DNA of 8,471 bases, from positions 1-8,471 of the forward strand of contig JAIOSZ010000008.1 in NCBI GenBank assembly GCA_021107335.1. Reading direction: 5' to 3'. Position numbers and translations under genes: made by a program. Under the pieces are notes generated by a model, which saw only the letters and a list, made by a program, of their open reading frames with translations, was not told the origin of the DNA and made no database searches. Position 1 is the stretch's first letter, and every line of letters starts with the position of its first letter. This DNA comes from Desulfuromonadaceae bacterium. Lineage in GTDB: Bacteria; Desulfobacterota; Desulfuromonadia; Desulfuromonadales; Syntrophotaleaceae. Of the stretch, positions 1 to 6,230 are shown in pieces.

Positions 1-511
1 ATAATTTTTCTTTTAGCTGCTTGATGGCATTGCGATTGAGGGTTTGAGCGCAATAGGTGCCCCCTTTGCTTGACCCTACTCCATCCTTCCACTGTGCCAC
101 TCTTTTGTTCCGACTATTGATAAGTTGATAATCCAAATCCAGAGAAGCGGCACCAGCACCAAAACCGATAAAAACTCTGGCGGCCCGGTTACCGGGGTTA
201 AAATTATCAACGCGAATAACTAGCAGATGACCGGCACGACTGAAATCACCCCGGGATTTGAGTAGCTTTGCTGAATAACCGGCTCGCTTCAATTGTTTGA
301 TTATGTCGCGATCCATCCAGGTTCCTACCCGTTGCAACTCAATAATTTGATCCTCAGTCATGCTGCTGGTGTCACCACGGAGCGACAGAACCGAAATCAT
401 TCCATCCGATGTTGCTACCCCAGTTGCTTGCTTGGGAGCCCTGGTTACGCAGCCAGAGACCAGGGTAATAAACAGGACTAAAATACCGAGCAGTAATGAT
501 TTGTTTTGCAA
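1..511 (-). CDS. Outer-membrane-type lipoprotein, DUF4410-like (3' end beyond window)
   Basis: An open frame of 170 codons runs from a TTG at 511-509 to the left edge without a stop, so the C-terminus is missing. An AAGGAGAG Shine-Dalgarno (516-523) lies 4-6 bases upstream of the TTG, which decides this start. Residues 1-21 form a lipoprotein signal: K4, a hydrophobic stretch 6-18, and lipobox V18-S19-G20-C21, so C21 should be lipidated after signal peptidase II cleavage. The mature part has a helix-like stretch ending KQLKRAGY (residues 72-79). It then has a strand-rich part with HLLVIRVDNFNPGNRAAR and the glycine-rich FIGFGAGAASLDLDYQL (114-130). This order resembles the DUF4410 family of secreted or lipid-anchored proteins of unknown function; the match is from memory of the pattern. 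It is transcribed away from the next gene. No biochemical role can be given. Confidence 0.8.
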   Translation of the reverse strand, partial: MQNKSLLLGILVLFITLVSGCVTRAPKQATGVATSDGMISVLSLRGDTSSMTEDQIIELQRVGTWMDRDIIKQLKRAGYSAKLLKSRGDFSRAGHLLVIRVDNFNPGNRAARVFIGFGAGAASLDLDYQLINSRNKRVAQWKDGVGSSKGGTYCAQTLNRNAIKQLKEKL

Positions 512-791
512 GATTCTCTCCTTGTGGGTGTGATAACGGTGAGATGGTGATAAGAATTGTTTTCAGGGTCGCCGCCGCAGGCACCTTCAATCGACGTCCG
601 GTGGCACCCACACACGTTTCTGCAACCCACAATCTTTCCTTATGGCGAATTAAGCTATCATCCCCTCATTAGACCGGTCAACGAAAAACCCCTCATGTCC
701 GGGCTCGGCCTACTGCCCTCAAACCCCAAATCCAACAATGTCCGACTTGATTGAAACACACCCTCTACACCTGGATCCAGAACCGAAAACC

Positions 792-821
792 TTGCACTTC
801 ATACCCAAAGACAGGCATAAT
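792..821 (+). promoter_or_regulatory. Possible sigma70-type promoter for the split-barrel gene
   Basis: TTGCAC at 792-797 and CATAAT at 816-821 are separated by 18 bases. The -10 box matches the TATAAT consensus at five of six positions, while the -35 box keeps only TTG. Transcription would begin near 828, about 95 bases before the GTG at 924 and downstream of the ATG at 738, so it agrees with the shorter gene model. It is a pattern match only. Confidence 0.3.
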
Positions 822-860
822 AGGCTGTCGTGTATCGGCGACATGGATTGCTGGCAGAAC

Positions 861-878
861 GGGCAACAGGTCCTGCCC
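861..878. repeat. Short GGGCA/TGCCC inverted repeat, possible dispersed REP-like unit
   Basis: A five-base inverted repeat, GGGCA at 861-865 and TGCCC at 874-878, encloses an eight-base loop, and CTAC follows on the right. It resembles the short GTAGGGGCAGG-type dispersed repeats I recall from intergenic DNA of several bacteria. Only one copy is in this window, so its repeat status is inferred from memory and cannot be shown here. It lies in the presumed leader of the split-barrel gene. Confidence 0.25.
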
Positions 879-923
879 CTACGGCCGAACAACAAAAGGC
901 ACACTGACCTGGAGGTTAGCTTT

Positions 924-1337
924 GTGAATCATCAAGACCTTGCTGAATTAATCAATTCCCCGGAGCGGATTACCACCCTCAGCACCGCTGGCTCCGACGG
1001 CACCCCCAATTCCGCAGTCATCGGCTCGGCTTTCATGGCTGATGAAGACCACATCTGGATCGGCCTGGCCGACAACCGGACCGGGGCCAACCTGGCGGCC
1101 AATCCCAAGGCGATGCTGCTGGCCTGCCGACCAGGAAGCACGGTGCTGGACTGGAAGGGGGGGCGTCTTACCCTCGAACTGGCTGCCATGGAAACCCAGG
1201 GAGAGCGTTTCGACCTGATGGTCGAGCGTATCAGGTCCACTGCCGGCCGGTTCGCTGCCCGTTCCATCCGCCAACTGGCCATCTGCCGCATCTCAGAGGT
1301 ACGTCCCCTGGCCGAACTTGGCAAACGCAAGAGGTAA
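924..1337 (+). CDS. Pyridoxamine 5'-phosphate oxidase family (FMN-binding split barrel) protein
   Basis: This 137-residue protein reads from a GTG at 924, eight bases after GGAGG (911-915). An in-phase ATG at 738 would add 62 residues, but that segment is low in family character and lacks a clear binding site, so the GTG is preferred. The sequence follows the small split-barrel pattern: an N-terminal helix (NHQDLAELINSP), a strand ITTLSTAGSDGTPNSAVIGSAF typical of flavin-binding barrels, then IWIGLADNRTGANLAANPKAMLLACRPG and a second half of strands. Members of this superfamily bind FMN, F420 or haem; the length is usual for single-domain members. The actual substrate cannot be told, and a role in pyridoxal phosphate synthesis should not be assumed. 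It stands alone, with its own candidate promoter upstream and a different promoter after it, so a link to the biosynthetic genes is doubtful. Confidence 0.82.
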   Translation: MNHQDLAELINSPERITTLSTAGSDGTPNSAVIGSAFMADEDHIWIGLADNRTGANLAANPKAMLLACRPGSTVLDWKGGRLTLELAAMETQGERFDLMVERIRSTAGRFAARSIRQLAICRISEVRPLAELGKRKR

Positions 1338-1414
1338 TTCCTTCCCAGCTGGCACTCGCATGTCCTGTTCCCGTTGCTTCAGCATCTTCTTTTCATTTTT
1401 CCGTCTCCTAAAAA

Positions 1415-1443
1415 TTGACATCGCCAGCGCATATCGCTACTAT
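1415..1443 (+). promoter_or_regulatory. Sigma70-type promoter of the radical SAM / ketosynthase operon
   Basis: A perfect -35 box TTGACA (1415-1420) is followed after the ideal 17 bases by TACTAT (1438-1443), a four-of-six match to the -10 consensus. Transcription would start near 1450, giving a leader of about 80 bases before the ATG at 1531. It sits in the 193-base gap after the split-barrel gene, so it separates that gene from the biosynthetic pair. The leader is too short for a cobalamin riboswitch and I see no strong hairpin in it. Confidence 0.6.
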
Positions 1444-1530
1444 CCGAGGTCGTTCTAATGCTCTGTCTTTTTATTTTTTATCAGTAAAACCATCAACCTC
1501 GGCCACCAGCAGACCACCACTTCAGGAATA

Positions 1531-2826
1531 ATGCGAATCCTTCTGATCAATCCCCCCAACTGCGGCCGTAGCATCCCAGAAGAACGCTTCGGCATCGATT
1601 CGCTGAAACAAATTTTCCGCGGAGAACCCCTCGCCCTAGAAGTGCTGGCCGGAAACCTGACGGGGCATGAGGTGCGCATCCTCGACCTAAAGGTGGAACC
1701 GGGTGCCCTGCCTGCCGAATTGGCCAGCTTTGCCCCCGATCTGGTCGGCTTTACAGCAATGACCTGCGAAGCCAACACGGTACTACGCTTGGCGAAGGAA
1801 GTCAGGGAGAGCTGTAGCGCCAGGGTGGTCGTTGGCGGGGTACACGCTTCTAATGATCCAGAATTTTTCAACCGGCCGGAAATTGACTTCGTGGTCGTCG
1901 GCTTGGGAAAAAAATCCCTGCGTGAACTAGTCGATCGTTTGGAAAAAGGCGCTGAAGTGGCGAATATAGCAGGAATCGCCGTTACCAACCCCAGCCGACC
2001 GCTGAGTTGGCGGGTCAGAAACTACGGCCCAGAAGACCTGGTAGAGGAACAGCCCCCCCGCTACGATCTGGTTGAAAACTACCGCCCCGATTACACCCTG
2101 AGGGCCCTGGGCCTGGAGATGGGCTTCGTCGCCTCAGCCTGCGGCTGCCCCTTCAACTGTTCCTTCTGTTGCATCGCCCCGATAACCGGCGGGCGTTACT
2201 TGACCTGCAACGTCAAAACTGTGCTGCGTGATATCCGCTGTCTGAAACACACCCCGGTTATCCGTCTAGTCGACGCCAACACCTTCGGTGATCCCGAGCA
2301 CGCCCGGCTTTTGGCGGAGGCGATTCGGGACGAAGGCATCCGCAAGCACTTTGTGGCCGACGTCCGCTCCGATACCGTTGTGCGACATCCCGAATTGCTG
2401 CAGCTATGGAAGGGAATCGGCCTGCGAGCTGTGATTATCGGCCTGGAAGAGGTTAGCGACTCGGCTCTCGAAGGGATGAACAAAGCCTGCAACGCCGCAG
2501 TCAACCGGGAGGCCATCCGGATTCTGCGCCAGATCGGCTTGACCATCGTCGGCGACTTCATCATTTCGCCAGATTACGACGAACGCCGGTTCGACACCCT
2601 GGCCGCCTGGACCGAAGAGAACCCTATCGACCTGCCCATGTACACGATTCTAACCCCTTTGCCTGGCACCGCCCTGTATGCAACCATGAAGGACCAGGTT
2701 TCCAACCACGATCTCGACTACTATACCCTGACCAATGCCGTCGTCCCGACCTTCCTTGAGGAGAGGACGTTTTACGAGAAGTTCGCCGCCCTGATCAAAA
2801 CCGGTCACGACGGTGCCAGACTGTAG
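1531..2826 (+). CDS. B12-binding-domain radical SAM enzyme
   Basis: A 431-residue protein with the architecture of cobalamin-binding radical SAM enzymes (methylases and ring-forming or rearranging enzymes of lipid and natural-product pathways). Residues 1-150 form a Rossmann-like B12-binding domain that opens with RILLINPP and contains DLVGFTAMT (70-78) and VVVGGVHAS (99-107). I see no DxHxxG motif, which is often absent in this class. The radical SAM core carries the CxxxCxxC cluster motif at C206, C210 and C213 (CPFNCSFC), with extra cysteines C204 and C214 beside it. Further core signatures are IIGLEEVSD (302-310) and TPLPGTALY (375-383). The [4Fe-4S] cluster would cleave S-adenosylmethionine to a radical. 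The start is the ATG preceded by AGGA (1524-1527), a short spacing, but the N-terminus fits the family. The ketosynthase gene begins 16 bases after the stop, so the two are very likely co-transcribed. The substrate is unknown; an acyl or resorcinol-like lipid is inferred from context. Confidence 0.9.
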   Translation: MRILLINPPNCGRSIPEERFGIDSLKQIFRGEPLALEVLAGNLTGHEVRILDLKVEPGALPAELASFAPDLVGFTAMTCEANTVLRLAKEVRESCSARVVVGGVHASNDPEFFNRPEIDFVVVGLGKKSLRELVDRLEKGAEVANIAGIAVTNPSRPLSWRVRNYGPEDLVEEQPPRYDLVENYRPDYTLRALGLEMGFVASACGCPFNCSFCCIAPITGGRYLTCNVKTVLRDIRCLKHTPVIRLVDANTFGDPEHARLLAEAIRDEGIRKHFVADVRSDTVVRHPELLQLWKGIGLRAVIIGLEEVSDSALEGMNKACNAAVNREAIRILRQIGLTIVGDFIISPDYDERRFDTLAAWTEENPIDLPMYTILTPLPGTALYATMKDQVSNHDLDYYTLTNAVVPTFLEERTFYEKFAALIKTGHDGARL

Positions 2827-2842
2827 TAAAAGGAATACTGAA

Positions 2843-3991
2843 ATGGCCGTTTACATTACCGACCTGGCAACCTTTTTGCCAAATGCCCCGGTTTCCAACG
2901 ATCAGATGGAACAGGTCCTGGGTATGGTCAACCAGGTTCCCTCGCGAACTAGGCGGATCATCCTGCGCAACAACCGGATAAAGACCCGCCACTACGCTAT
3001 CGATCCACAATCGGGAGAAACCACTCACACCAATGCCGGAATGACCGCCGAGGCAATTCGTCAGCTTCAGCCTTTTCCCGGTTTTTCCGCAAAAGACATC
3101 GAATGTCTCGGTTGTGGAACATCCTCCCCCGATCAGGTCATGCCCGGGCACGGCCAGATGGTTCATGGAGAAATCGGCGGATCTCCCTGTGAGGTGGTAA
3201 GTGCTGCGGGGATCTGCATGTCGGGCATGGCGGCAATGAAGTATGCCTACATGAATGTCGCCCTCGGCCTGACCCGCAACGCCGTGGCGACCGGGTCGGA
3301 ACTGGCCTCTACCTTCCTGCGCTCGGAACTCTGTGATCGGGTGGATTCGCGCAAGGCCGAAGCCCTGGAATCCCAGCCAGTATTGGCCTTTGAGGCCGAC
3401 TTTCTGCGCTGGATGCTCTCTGACGGCGCCGGGGCCGCTTTCCTCACCGATCAACCGGCAGCAGATCGTCTGTCCTTGCGCATCGACTGGATCGACCTGG
3501 TTTCCTTCGCCAACGAACTGGAAACCTGCATGTATGCCGGGGCGACAAAAAATGAAGACGGCTCTTTGACCGGCTGGCGGGACCAGCCCTCTCAGTCCGA
3601 GGCCGAAAAAAAGGGCGCCTTCCTGATCAAACAGGACGTGAAACTGCTCAACCGAGAGATCGTCATCACCGCCGCCGACCGCACCCTGCCACGCTTGATG
3701 GACCGATACGGCCTCAAGGCGGAGGAAATTGACTGGTTTCTGCCCCACTACTCATCGGACTACTTTCGCCTACAACTGTTCGAAAGAATGAAGGATCTGG
3801 GGTTCGAAATTCCTCTGGAACGATGGTTCACCAACCTGAGCGAAAAAGGGAACACCGGCGCCGCCTCTATCTTCATCATCCTCGAGGAGTTTTTCCGCTC
3901 CGGCAAGATCAAGAAGGGTCAGAAGATTCTCTGTTTCATCCCAGAAAGCGGTCGTTTTTCAATGTGTTACATGCTATTGACGGCCGTATAG
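2843..3991 (+). CDS. darB: StlD/DarB-family beta-ketosynthase (KAS III-like)
   Basis: A 382-residue thiolase-fold condensing enzyme. The catalytic triad of the KAS III group is visible: C125 in SAAGICMSG, H302 in FLPHYSSDYF and N337 in EKGNTGAAS. The sequence has the features I associate with the StlD/DarB branch: an N-terminal ITDLATFLPNAPVSNDQME, CGTSSPDQVMPGH (91-103), ATGSELAS (149-156), WMLSDGAGA (190-198), IDWIDLVSFANELETCMYAGA (214-234) and the C-terminal FIPESGRFS. DarB and StlD join two beta-keto acyl or related units and cyclise them to cyclohexanediones, the precursors of dialkylresorcinols and stilbenes. The ATG at 2843 is preferred over an in-phase ATG at 2813, because it has AAAGGA upstream, matches the family N-terminus and does not overlap the radical SAM gene. 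The aromatase partner DarA is not in the window, so the product may be left as a dione or be changed by the radical SAM enzyme. The symbol marks family, not a proven function. Confidence 0.85.
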   Translation: MAVYITDLATFLPNAPVSNDQMEQVLGMVNQVPSRTRRIILRNNRIKTRHYAIDPQSGETTHTNAGMTAEAIRQLQPFPGFSAKDIECLGCGTSSPDQVMPGHGQMVHGEIGGSPCEVVSAAGICMSGMAAMKYAYMNVALGLTRNAVATGSELASTFLRSELCDRVDSRKAEALESQPVLAFEADFLRWMLSDGAGAAFLTDQPAADRLSLRIDWIDLVSFANELETCMYAGATKNEDGSLTGWRDQPSQSEAEKKGAFLIKQDVKLLNREIVITAADRTLPRLMDRYGLKAEEIDWFLPHYSSDYFRLQLFERMKDLGFEIPLERWFTNLSEKGNTGAASIFIILEEFFRSGKIKKGQKILCFIPESGRFSMCYMLLTAV

Positions 3992-4020
3992 TCCAGAGCA
4001 CTGTTCGACCAAGACGAATA

Positions 4021-4059
4021 AAAAAAGGGAGCGGCCCGCCAGGCGTCGCTCCCTTTTTT
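4021..4059. terminator. Bidirectional rho-independent terminator between convergent operons
   Basis: GGGAGCG (4027-4033) pairs perfectly with CGCTCCC (4047-4053) across a 13-base loop. The stem is flanked by six A residues on the left (4021-4026) and six T residues on the right (4054-4059). Each strand therefore sees a GC stem followed by a T-run. It lies 29 bases after the ketosynthase stop and about 165 bases beyond the acyl carrier protein stop on the other strand, so it can end transcription from both sides. Confidence 0.9.
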
Positions 4060-4225
4060 ATCCCATGCGGTCATCTTCCCCGCCAGAATCTCATATTTGA
4101 CCTTGCTGTTGCCAACGTTCCGGCAGCCTCCCTCGAGGTCGGCCTTAACCTACAACCTGTTTTCGGCCCCGGCCAGAAAGACAAGTAGACCAAACTCTTT
4201 CTGTTTCTTCATACTCCCTCTACTT

Positions 4226-4498
4226 TTACGAATTCTCCGTACGGATGAAAGCCGCCAGAGTTTCGATCGACTCCAGCACTTCCCGACTGGTATCTTCCCC
4301 GCCGATACGAACACCAAAGCGTTTTTGCACGGCTACTACCAGTTCCACAGCATCAAGGGAATCGAGTCCCAAGGGGGAATCCGGTCCGATCAGCGGTGCC
4401 GTATCTGAAAATTCCTCCGGTGCGTCAGGCACGTTGCAGGCATCGATAATCAACTCTTTCAGCTCTTTTTCCAATGTCAATTCAAGTGTCGGAACCAT
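4226..4498 (-). CDS. Acyl carrier protein
   Basis: A 90-residue carrier protein with the phosphopantetheine site at S47 in the motif LGLDSLDAVEL (43-53), preceded by the acidic helix-I region typical of type II carriers (LEKELKELIIDA). The serine should be modified by a phosphopantetheinyl transferase and would then hold acyl chains as thioesters for the ketosynthase and perhaps for the BtrH-like protein. Length and charge are usual for the family. The ATG is preceded by AGGAG (4513-4509 on the minus strand), ten bases away. It lies 368 bases after the permease stop, a gap filled by repeat elements, so it may be the end of the same operon or have its own promoter; I see no convincing promoter directly upstream. 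By analogy it may play the DarC role in a resorcinol-type pathway, an inference from the nearby DarB-like enzyme. Confidence 0.93.
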   Translation of the reverse strand: MVPTLELTLEKELKELIIDACNVPDAPEEFSDTAPLIGPDSPLGLDSLDAVELVVAVQKRFGVRIGGEDTSREVLESIETLAAFIRTENS

Positions 4499-4565
4499 TA
4501 CTTATCCACTCCTGATAGCTATGTATAATTCAAACTATTAACCAGTATCTAACCAAAACAACCAG

Positions 4566-4651
4566 ATGAGCACAGTGCATTTATATATGGGAATCGAACC
4601 ATTTTTCCCCAGGCCAAGGAAATCGAACGCATGCGCGGAGGCGTAGCTATC
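4566..4651. repeat. Degenerate, truncated copy of the adjacent MITE-like repeat
   Basis: Positions 4581-4650 align without gaps to 4691-4760 with 57 of 70 bases identical (about 81%), most differences being transitions. The similarity continues left to about 4566 with one indel (ATGAGCACAGTGC against ATGGACACAGTGC). On the right it stops exactly at the CTAG where the second element begins. The left inverted-repeat arm is almost erased and the right half is missing, so this looks like the older copy, cut off by or joined to the newer one. Confidence 0.75.
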
Positions 4652-4835
4652 TAGTGTCCATCCGGAAACTTTGAATGGACACAGTGCTGTTTTCATATGG
4701 GAAACGAGCAATTTTTTCCAAGGTCAAGGAAATCAAGCGCTTGCACGGAGGCGTAGCTGTTTACGCCGCACACGCAAGGGCGCGGATTGACGCCGAGATT
4801 GGGGAAAAGAGCCGTTTCCGAAGAAAACTCACTAG
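4651..4835. mobile_element. MITE-like non-autonomous element, about 185 bases
   Basis: The element is bounded by CTAG on both sides (4651-4654 and 4832-4835). Its ends form imperfect inverted repeats: CTAGTG then TCCGGAAAC inward from the left, and CTAGTG then TTCGGAAAC inward from the right when read on the minus strand. It has no transposase gene and no long conserved frame. Just inside the left end is a perfect eight-base inverted repeat, GTGTCCAT (4654-4661) and ATGGACAC (4675-4682), with a 13-base loop. CAAGCGCTTG (4734-4743) is a ten-base palindrome in its middle. The CTAG at both ends may be a target duplication or part of the element. It lies between two genes of one strand, so it may affect read-through into the acyl carrier protein gene. 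Confidence 0.5.
4654..4682. repeat. Inverted repeat GTGTCCAT / ATGGACAC
   Basis: A perfect eight-base inverted repeat encloses a 13-base loop and lies at the junction of the two repeat copies. No T-run follows on either strand, so it does not look like an intrinsic terminator. It could be a transposase recognition hairpin at the end of the element or a protein-binding site. Confidence 0.6.
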
Positions 4836-4866
4836 CCGGCAAAACCTGATTACAGATACCCCGGCA

Positions 4867-6198
4867 TTAACAGCCGGTTCGTCCCTGTCGGTGAAATACC
4901 CACCAAGAGAGACCCAGGGTTACGACGAAAAAGGCCAACAGAAAAAAGACATTGTCCGCCACCGCCGGCAGGCCCTCGCCCCGTACAAAAATTTCCAAGA
5001 ATCCGTCGAGCCCCCAAGACAAGGGAGAAAAGGCACTAATGGCCTGCATACCCCGCGGCATCACGTAAACCGGCACCATGACCCCGCCCAGGGCAGCGGC
5101 CACAACAACGGAAACCGCGCCAAACATGGAGGCCTGTTCAAAGCTGCGGGCGGCGGTTCCAACCAGCAGGCCGAAGCCGGTGGCAGCCAGTGCGGCGCAC
5201 AGGGCAAGCAGGTAGACAGACGGAAGCCGGCCATGAAGCTCGAGCACCGGGGTGCCGAACAGCGGCAATAAAAACCTGCCAACGGCCAGCATAAGACTAA
5301 ACTGCACCATGCACACCAGAGCAAAAGCGGCGATCTTGCCGAGCAGAATGACACCGTAGGAAACCGGCAGGGTACGCAGCCGCAGCAGAGTCCCTTCTTG
5401 TCGTTCACGCAGCAGGGCTCCCGAAAGGGGCACGACAATGAAAAACATACCGAACAGCGCCCAGGCCGGAACATTCTGCTGTACGGCATTGGGCATCGGC
5501 CGATCGGGTCTGTCGGAGGCAGGCTGTTCGCGCACTGAAAGTAGGCTGTCCACGACCAGCAAACGGTGCAATTCCTTTTCGCCAAGGACCGTCCCGCCCA
5601 TCAGGAAGCCACGGCTTCTGACGGCAAGGGCGGTATTGAGAGCCCGGCTCAATTCCTGTCCTTTTTCTTCGGTTTCGATGCCCATCAACACCTGGTTAAG
5701 AGAACCGGTCACCGCGGTGCGAAAAATACCCTGCACCGTCGGGTCAAAAAACACCAACAAGGTGGGCATAGCCTCTGTTGCAACCTGCGGCTCTTCCCTT
5801 CGCTTTTTGCTAAAGGCATCTCTAGCCTGCTCCCGGGAGCGTACGCGAAAAACCCGGCTCGCCCCGGCAGGAATGACGATGCCGAATTGATAATCTCCTT
5901 CGGCCACCAACCGACGGGCTGCCGCCTCGGTTAACGGTTCATCGTCTACCCGTTCCACCAACTTCAGAGAATCCACAGCACCGAGGCGTTCCCGCACCTT
6001 TGCTGCCAGCATATCCCCGTCTTCATCGACAAAAAGGATCCGCATCCCGCTCGCCCCGGTGGTTTCAAGAATATTGTTCTGCACCAAAGAGACCACCAGC
6101 ACCAGCACCGCAGGCATGAAGAACAGGACCAGCAAGCCGGGGCGGTCACGGCTTAGAACCAGCAGATCTTTACAGAATGTCGCCCAAAATTGTTTCAT
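4867..6198 (-). CDS. ABC-2 type transporter permease
   Basis: A 443-residue membrane protein of the ABC-2 export class. One membrane segment lies near the N-terminus (about 21-40), then a large soluble, presumably periplasmic domain (about 41-242), then five more segments at about 243-263, 284-308, 327-348, 355-380 and 416-436. A cytoplasmic coupling-type stretch LLRERQEGTLLRLRTLPVS (262-280) is typical of the family. This layout is that of the longer ABC-2 permeases with an extended extracellular domain, which pair with a separate ATPase. The ATG at 6198 is chosen because the protein then opens with MKQFWATFCKDLLVLSRDR, the usual cytoplasmic lead-in. An upstream in-phase ATG at 6288 would overlap the ATPase gene by 58 bases. 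GGGAAGG lies about 12 bases upstream, rather far. It follows the ATPase by 32 bases and surely works with it. The cargo is inferred to be the locus product or its lipid. Confidence 0.9.
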   Translation of the reverse strand: MKQFWATFCKDLLVLSRDRPGLLVLFFMPAVLVLVVSLVQNNILETTGASGMRILFVDEDGDMLAAKVRERLGAVDSLKLVERVDDEPLTEAAARRLVAEGDYQFGIVIPAGASRVFRVRSREQARDAFSKKRREEPQVATEAMPTLLVFFDPTVQGIFRTAVTGSLNQVLMGIETEEKGQELSRALNTALAVRSRGFLMGGTVLGEKELHRLLVVDSLLSVREQPASDRPDRPMPNAVQQNVPAWALFGMFFIVVPLSGALLRERQEGTLLRLRTLPVSYGVILLGKIAAFALVCMVQFSLMLAVGRFLLPLFGTPVLELHGRLPSVYLLALCAALAATGFGLLVGTAARSFEQASMFGAVSVVVAAALGGVMVPVYVMPRGMQAISAFSPLSWGLDGFLEIFVRGEGLPAVADNVFFLLAFFVVTLGLSWWVFHRQGRTGC

Positions 6199-6230
6199 CG
6201 CTAAAAGGTGCCTTCCCTGCCCGGTCCGGG

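Larger units (their letters stand above)
512..923. other. Divergent intergenic region, 412 bases
   Basis: This stretch separates the minus-strand lipoprotein from the plus-strand split-barrel gene and should carry both promoters. For the plus strand, TTGCAC (792-797) and CATAAT (816-821) are 18 bases apart. For the minus strand the best I find is TTGACC (681-676) with TAGCTT (657-652), also 18 apart, which is weak. A small inverted repeat, GGGCA (861-865) and TGCCC (874-878), sits in the leader of the plus-strand gene. The frame from an ATG at 738 is open and in phase with the downstream gene, but its residues do not look like that protein family. I see no tRNA, riboswitch or complete small gene here. 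Confidence 0.5.
4499..4866. other. Intergenic gap holding nested repeat elements
   Basis: This 368-base gap interrupts the minus-strand gene series between the permease and the acyl carrier protein. It contains a MITE-like element (4651-4835) and a diverged partial copy (about 4566-4651) beside it. The remaining 67 bases next to the acyl carrier protein hold its ribosome binding site and AT-rich sequence, and the 31 bases next to the permease stop hold nothing recognisable. Open frames across the repeats give peptides less conserved than the DNA, so I call no gene here. Confidence 0.7.

Noticed and set aside
372..632. An 86-codon minus-strand open frame at the left end
   Set aside because: It is a shifted-frame shadow of the lipoprotein gene and has no signal peptide or domain.
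738..923. An N-terminal extension of the split-barrel protein from the ATG at 738
   Set aside because: The residues do not resemble the family, there is no clear ribosome binding site, a candidate promoter lies inside this stretch, and the GTG at 924 has GGAGG at good spacing.
1444..1530. A cobalamin riboswitch ahead of the B12-dependent enzyme
   Set aside because: The leader is only about 80 bases, much shorter than a cobalamin aptamer, and no B12-box-like sequence or strong hairpin is seen.
2795..3748. A 317-codon open frame on the minus strand opposite the ketosynthase
   Set aside because: It is antisense to a gene with a complete catalytic triad, and its residues show no recognisable domain.
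4566..4760. A CRISPR array or tandem satellite from the two similar units
   Set aside because: There are only two copies, 81% identical and about 80 bases long, without regular spacers. A mobile repeat explains them better.
4675..5271. A 198-codon open frame on the plus strand beginning in the repeat
   Set aside because: It runs from the MITE-like element into antisense permease sequence, and the matching frame in the other repeat copy meets a stop.
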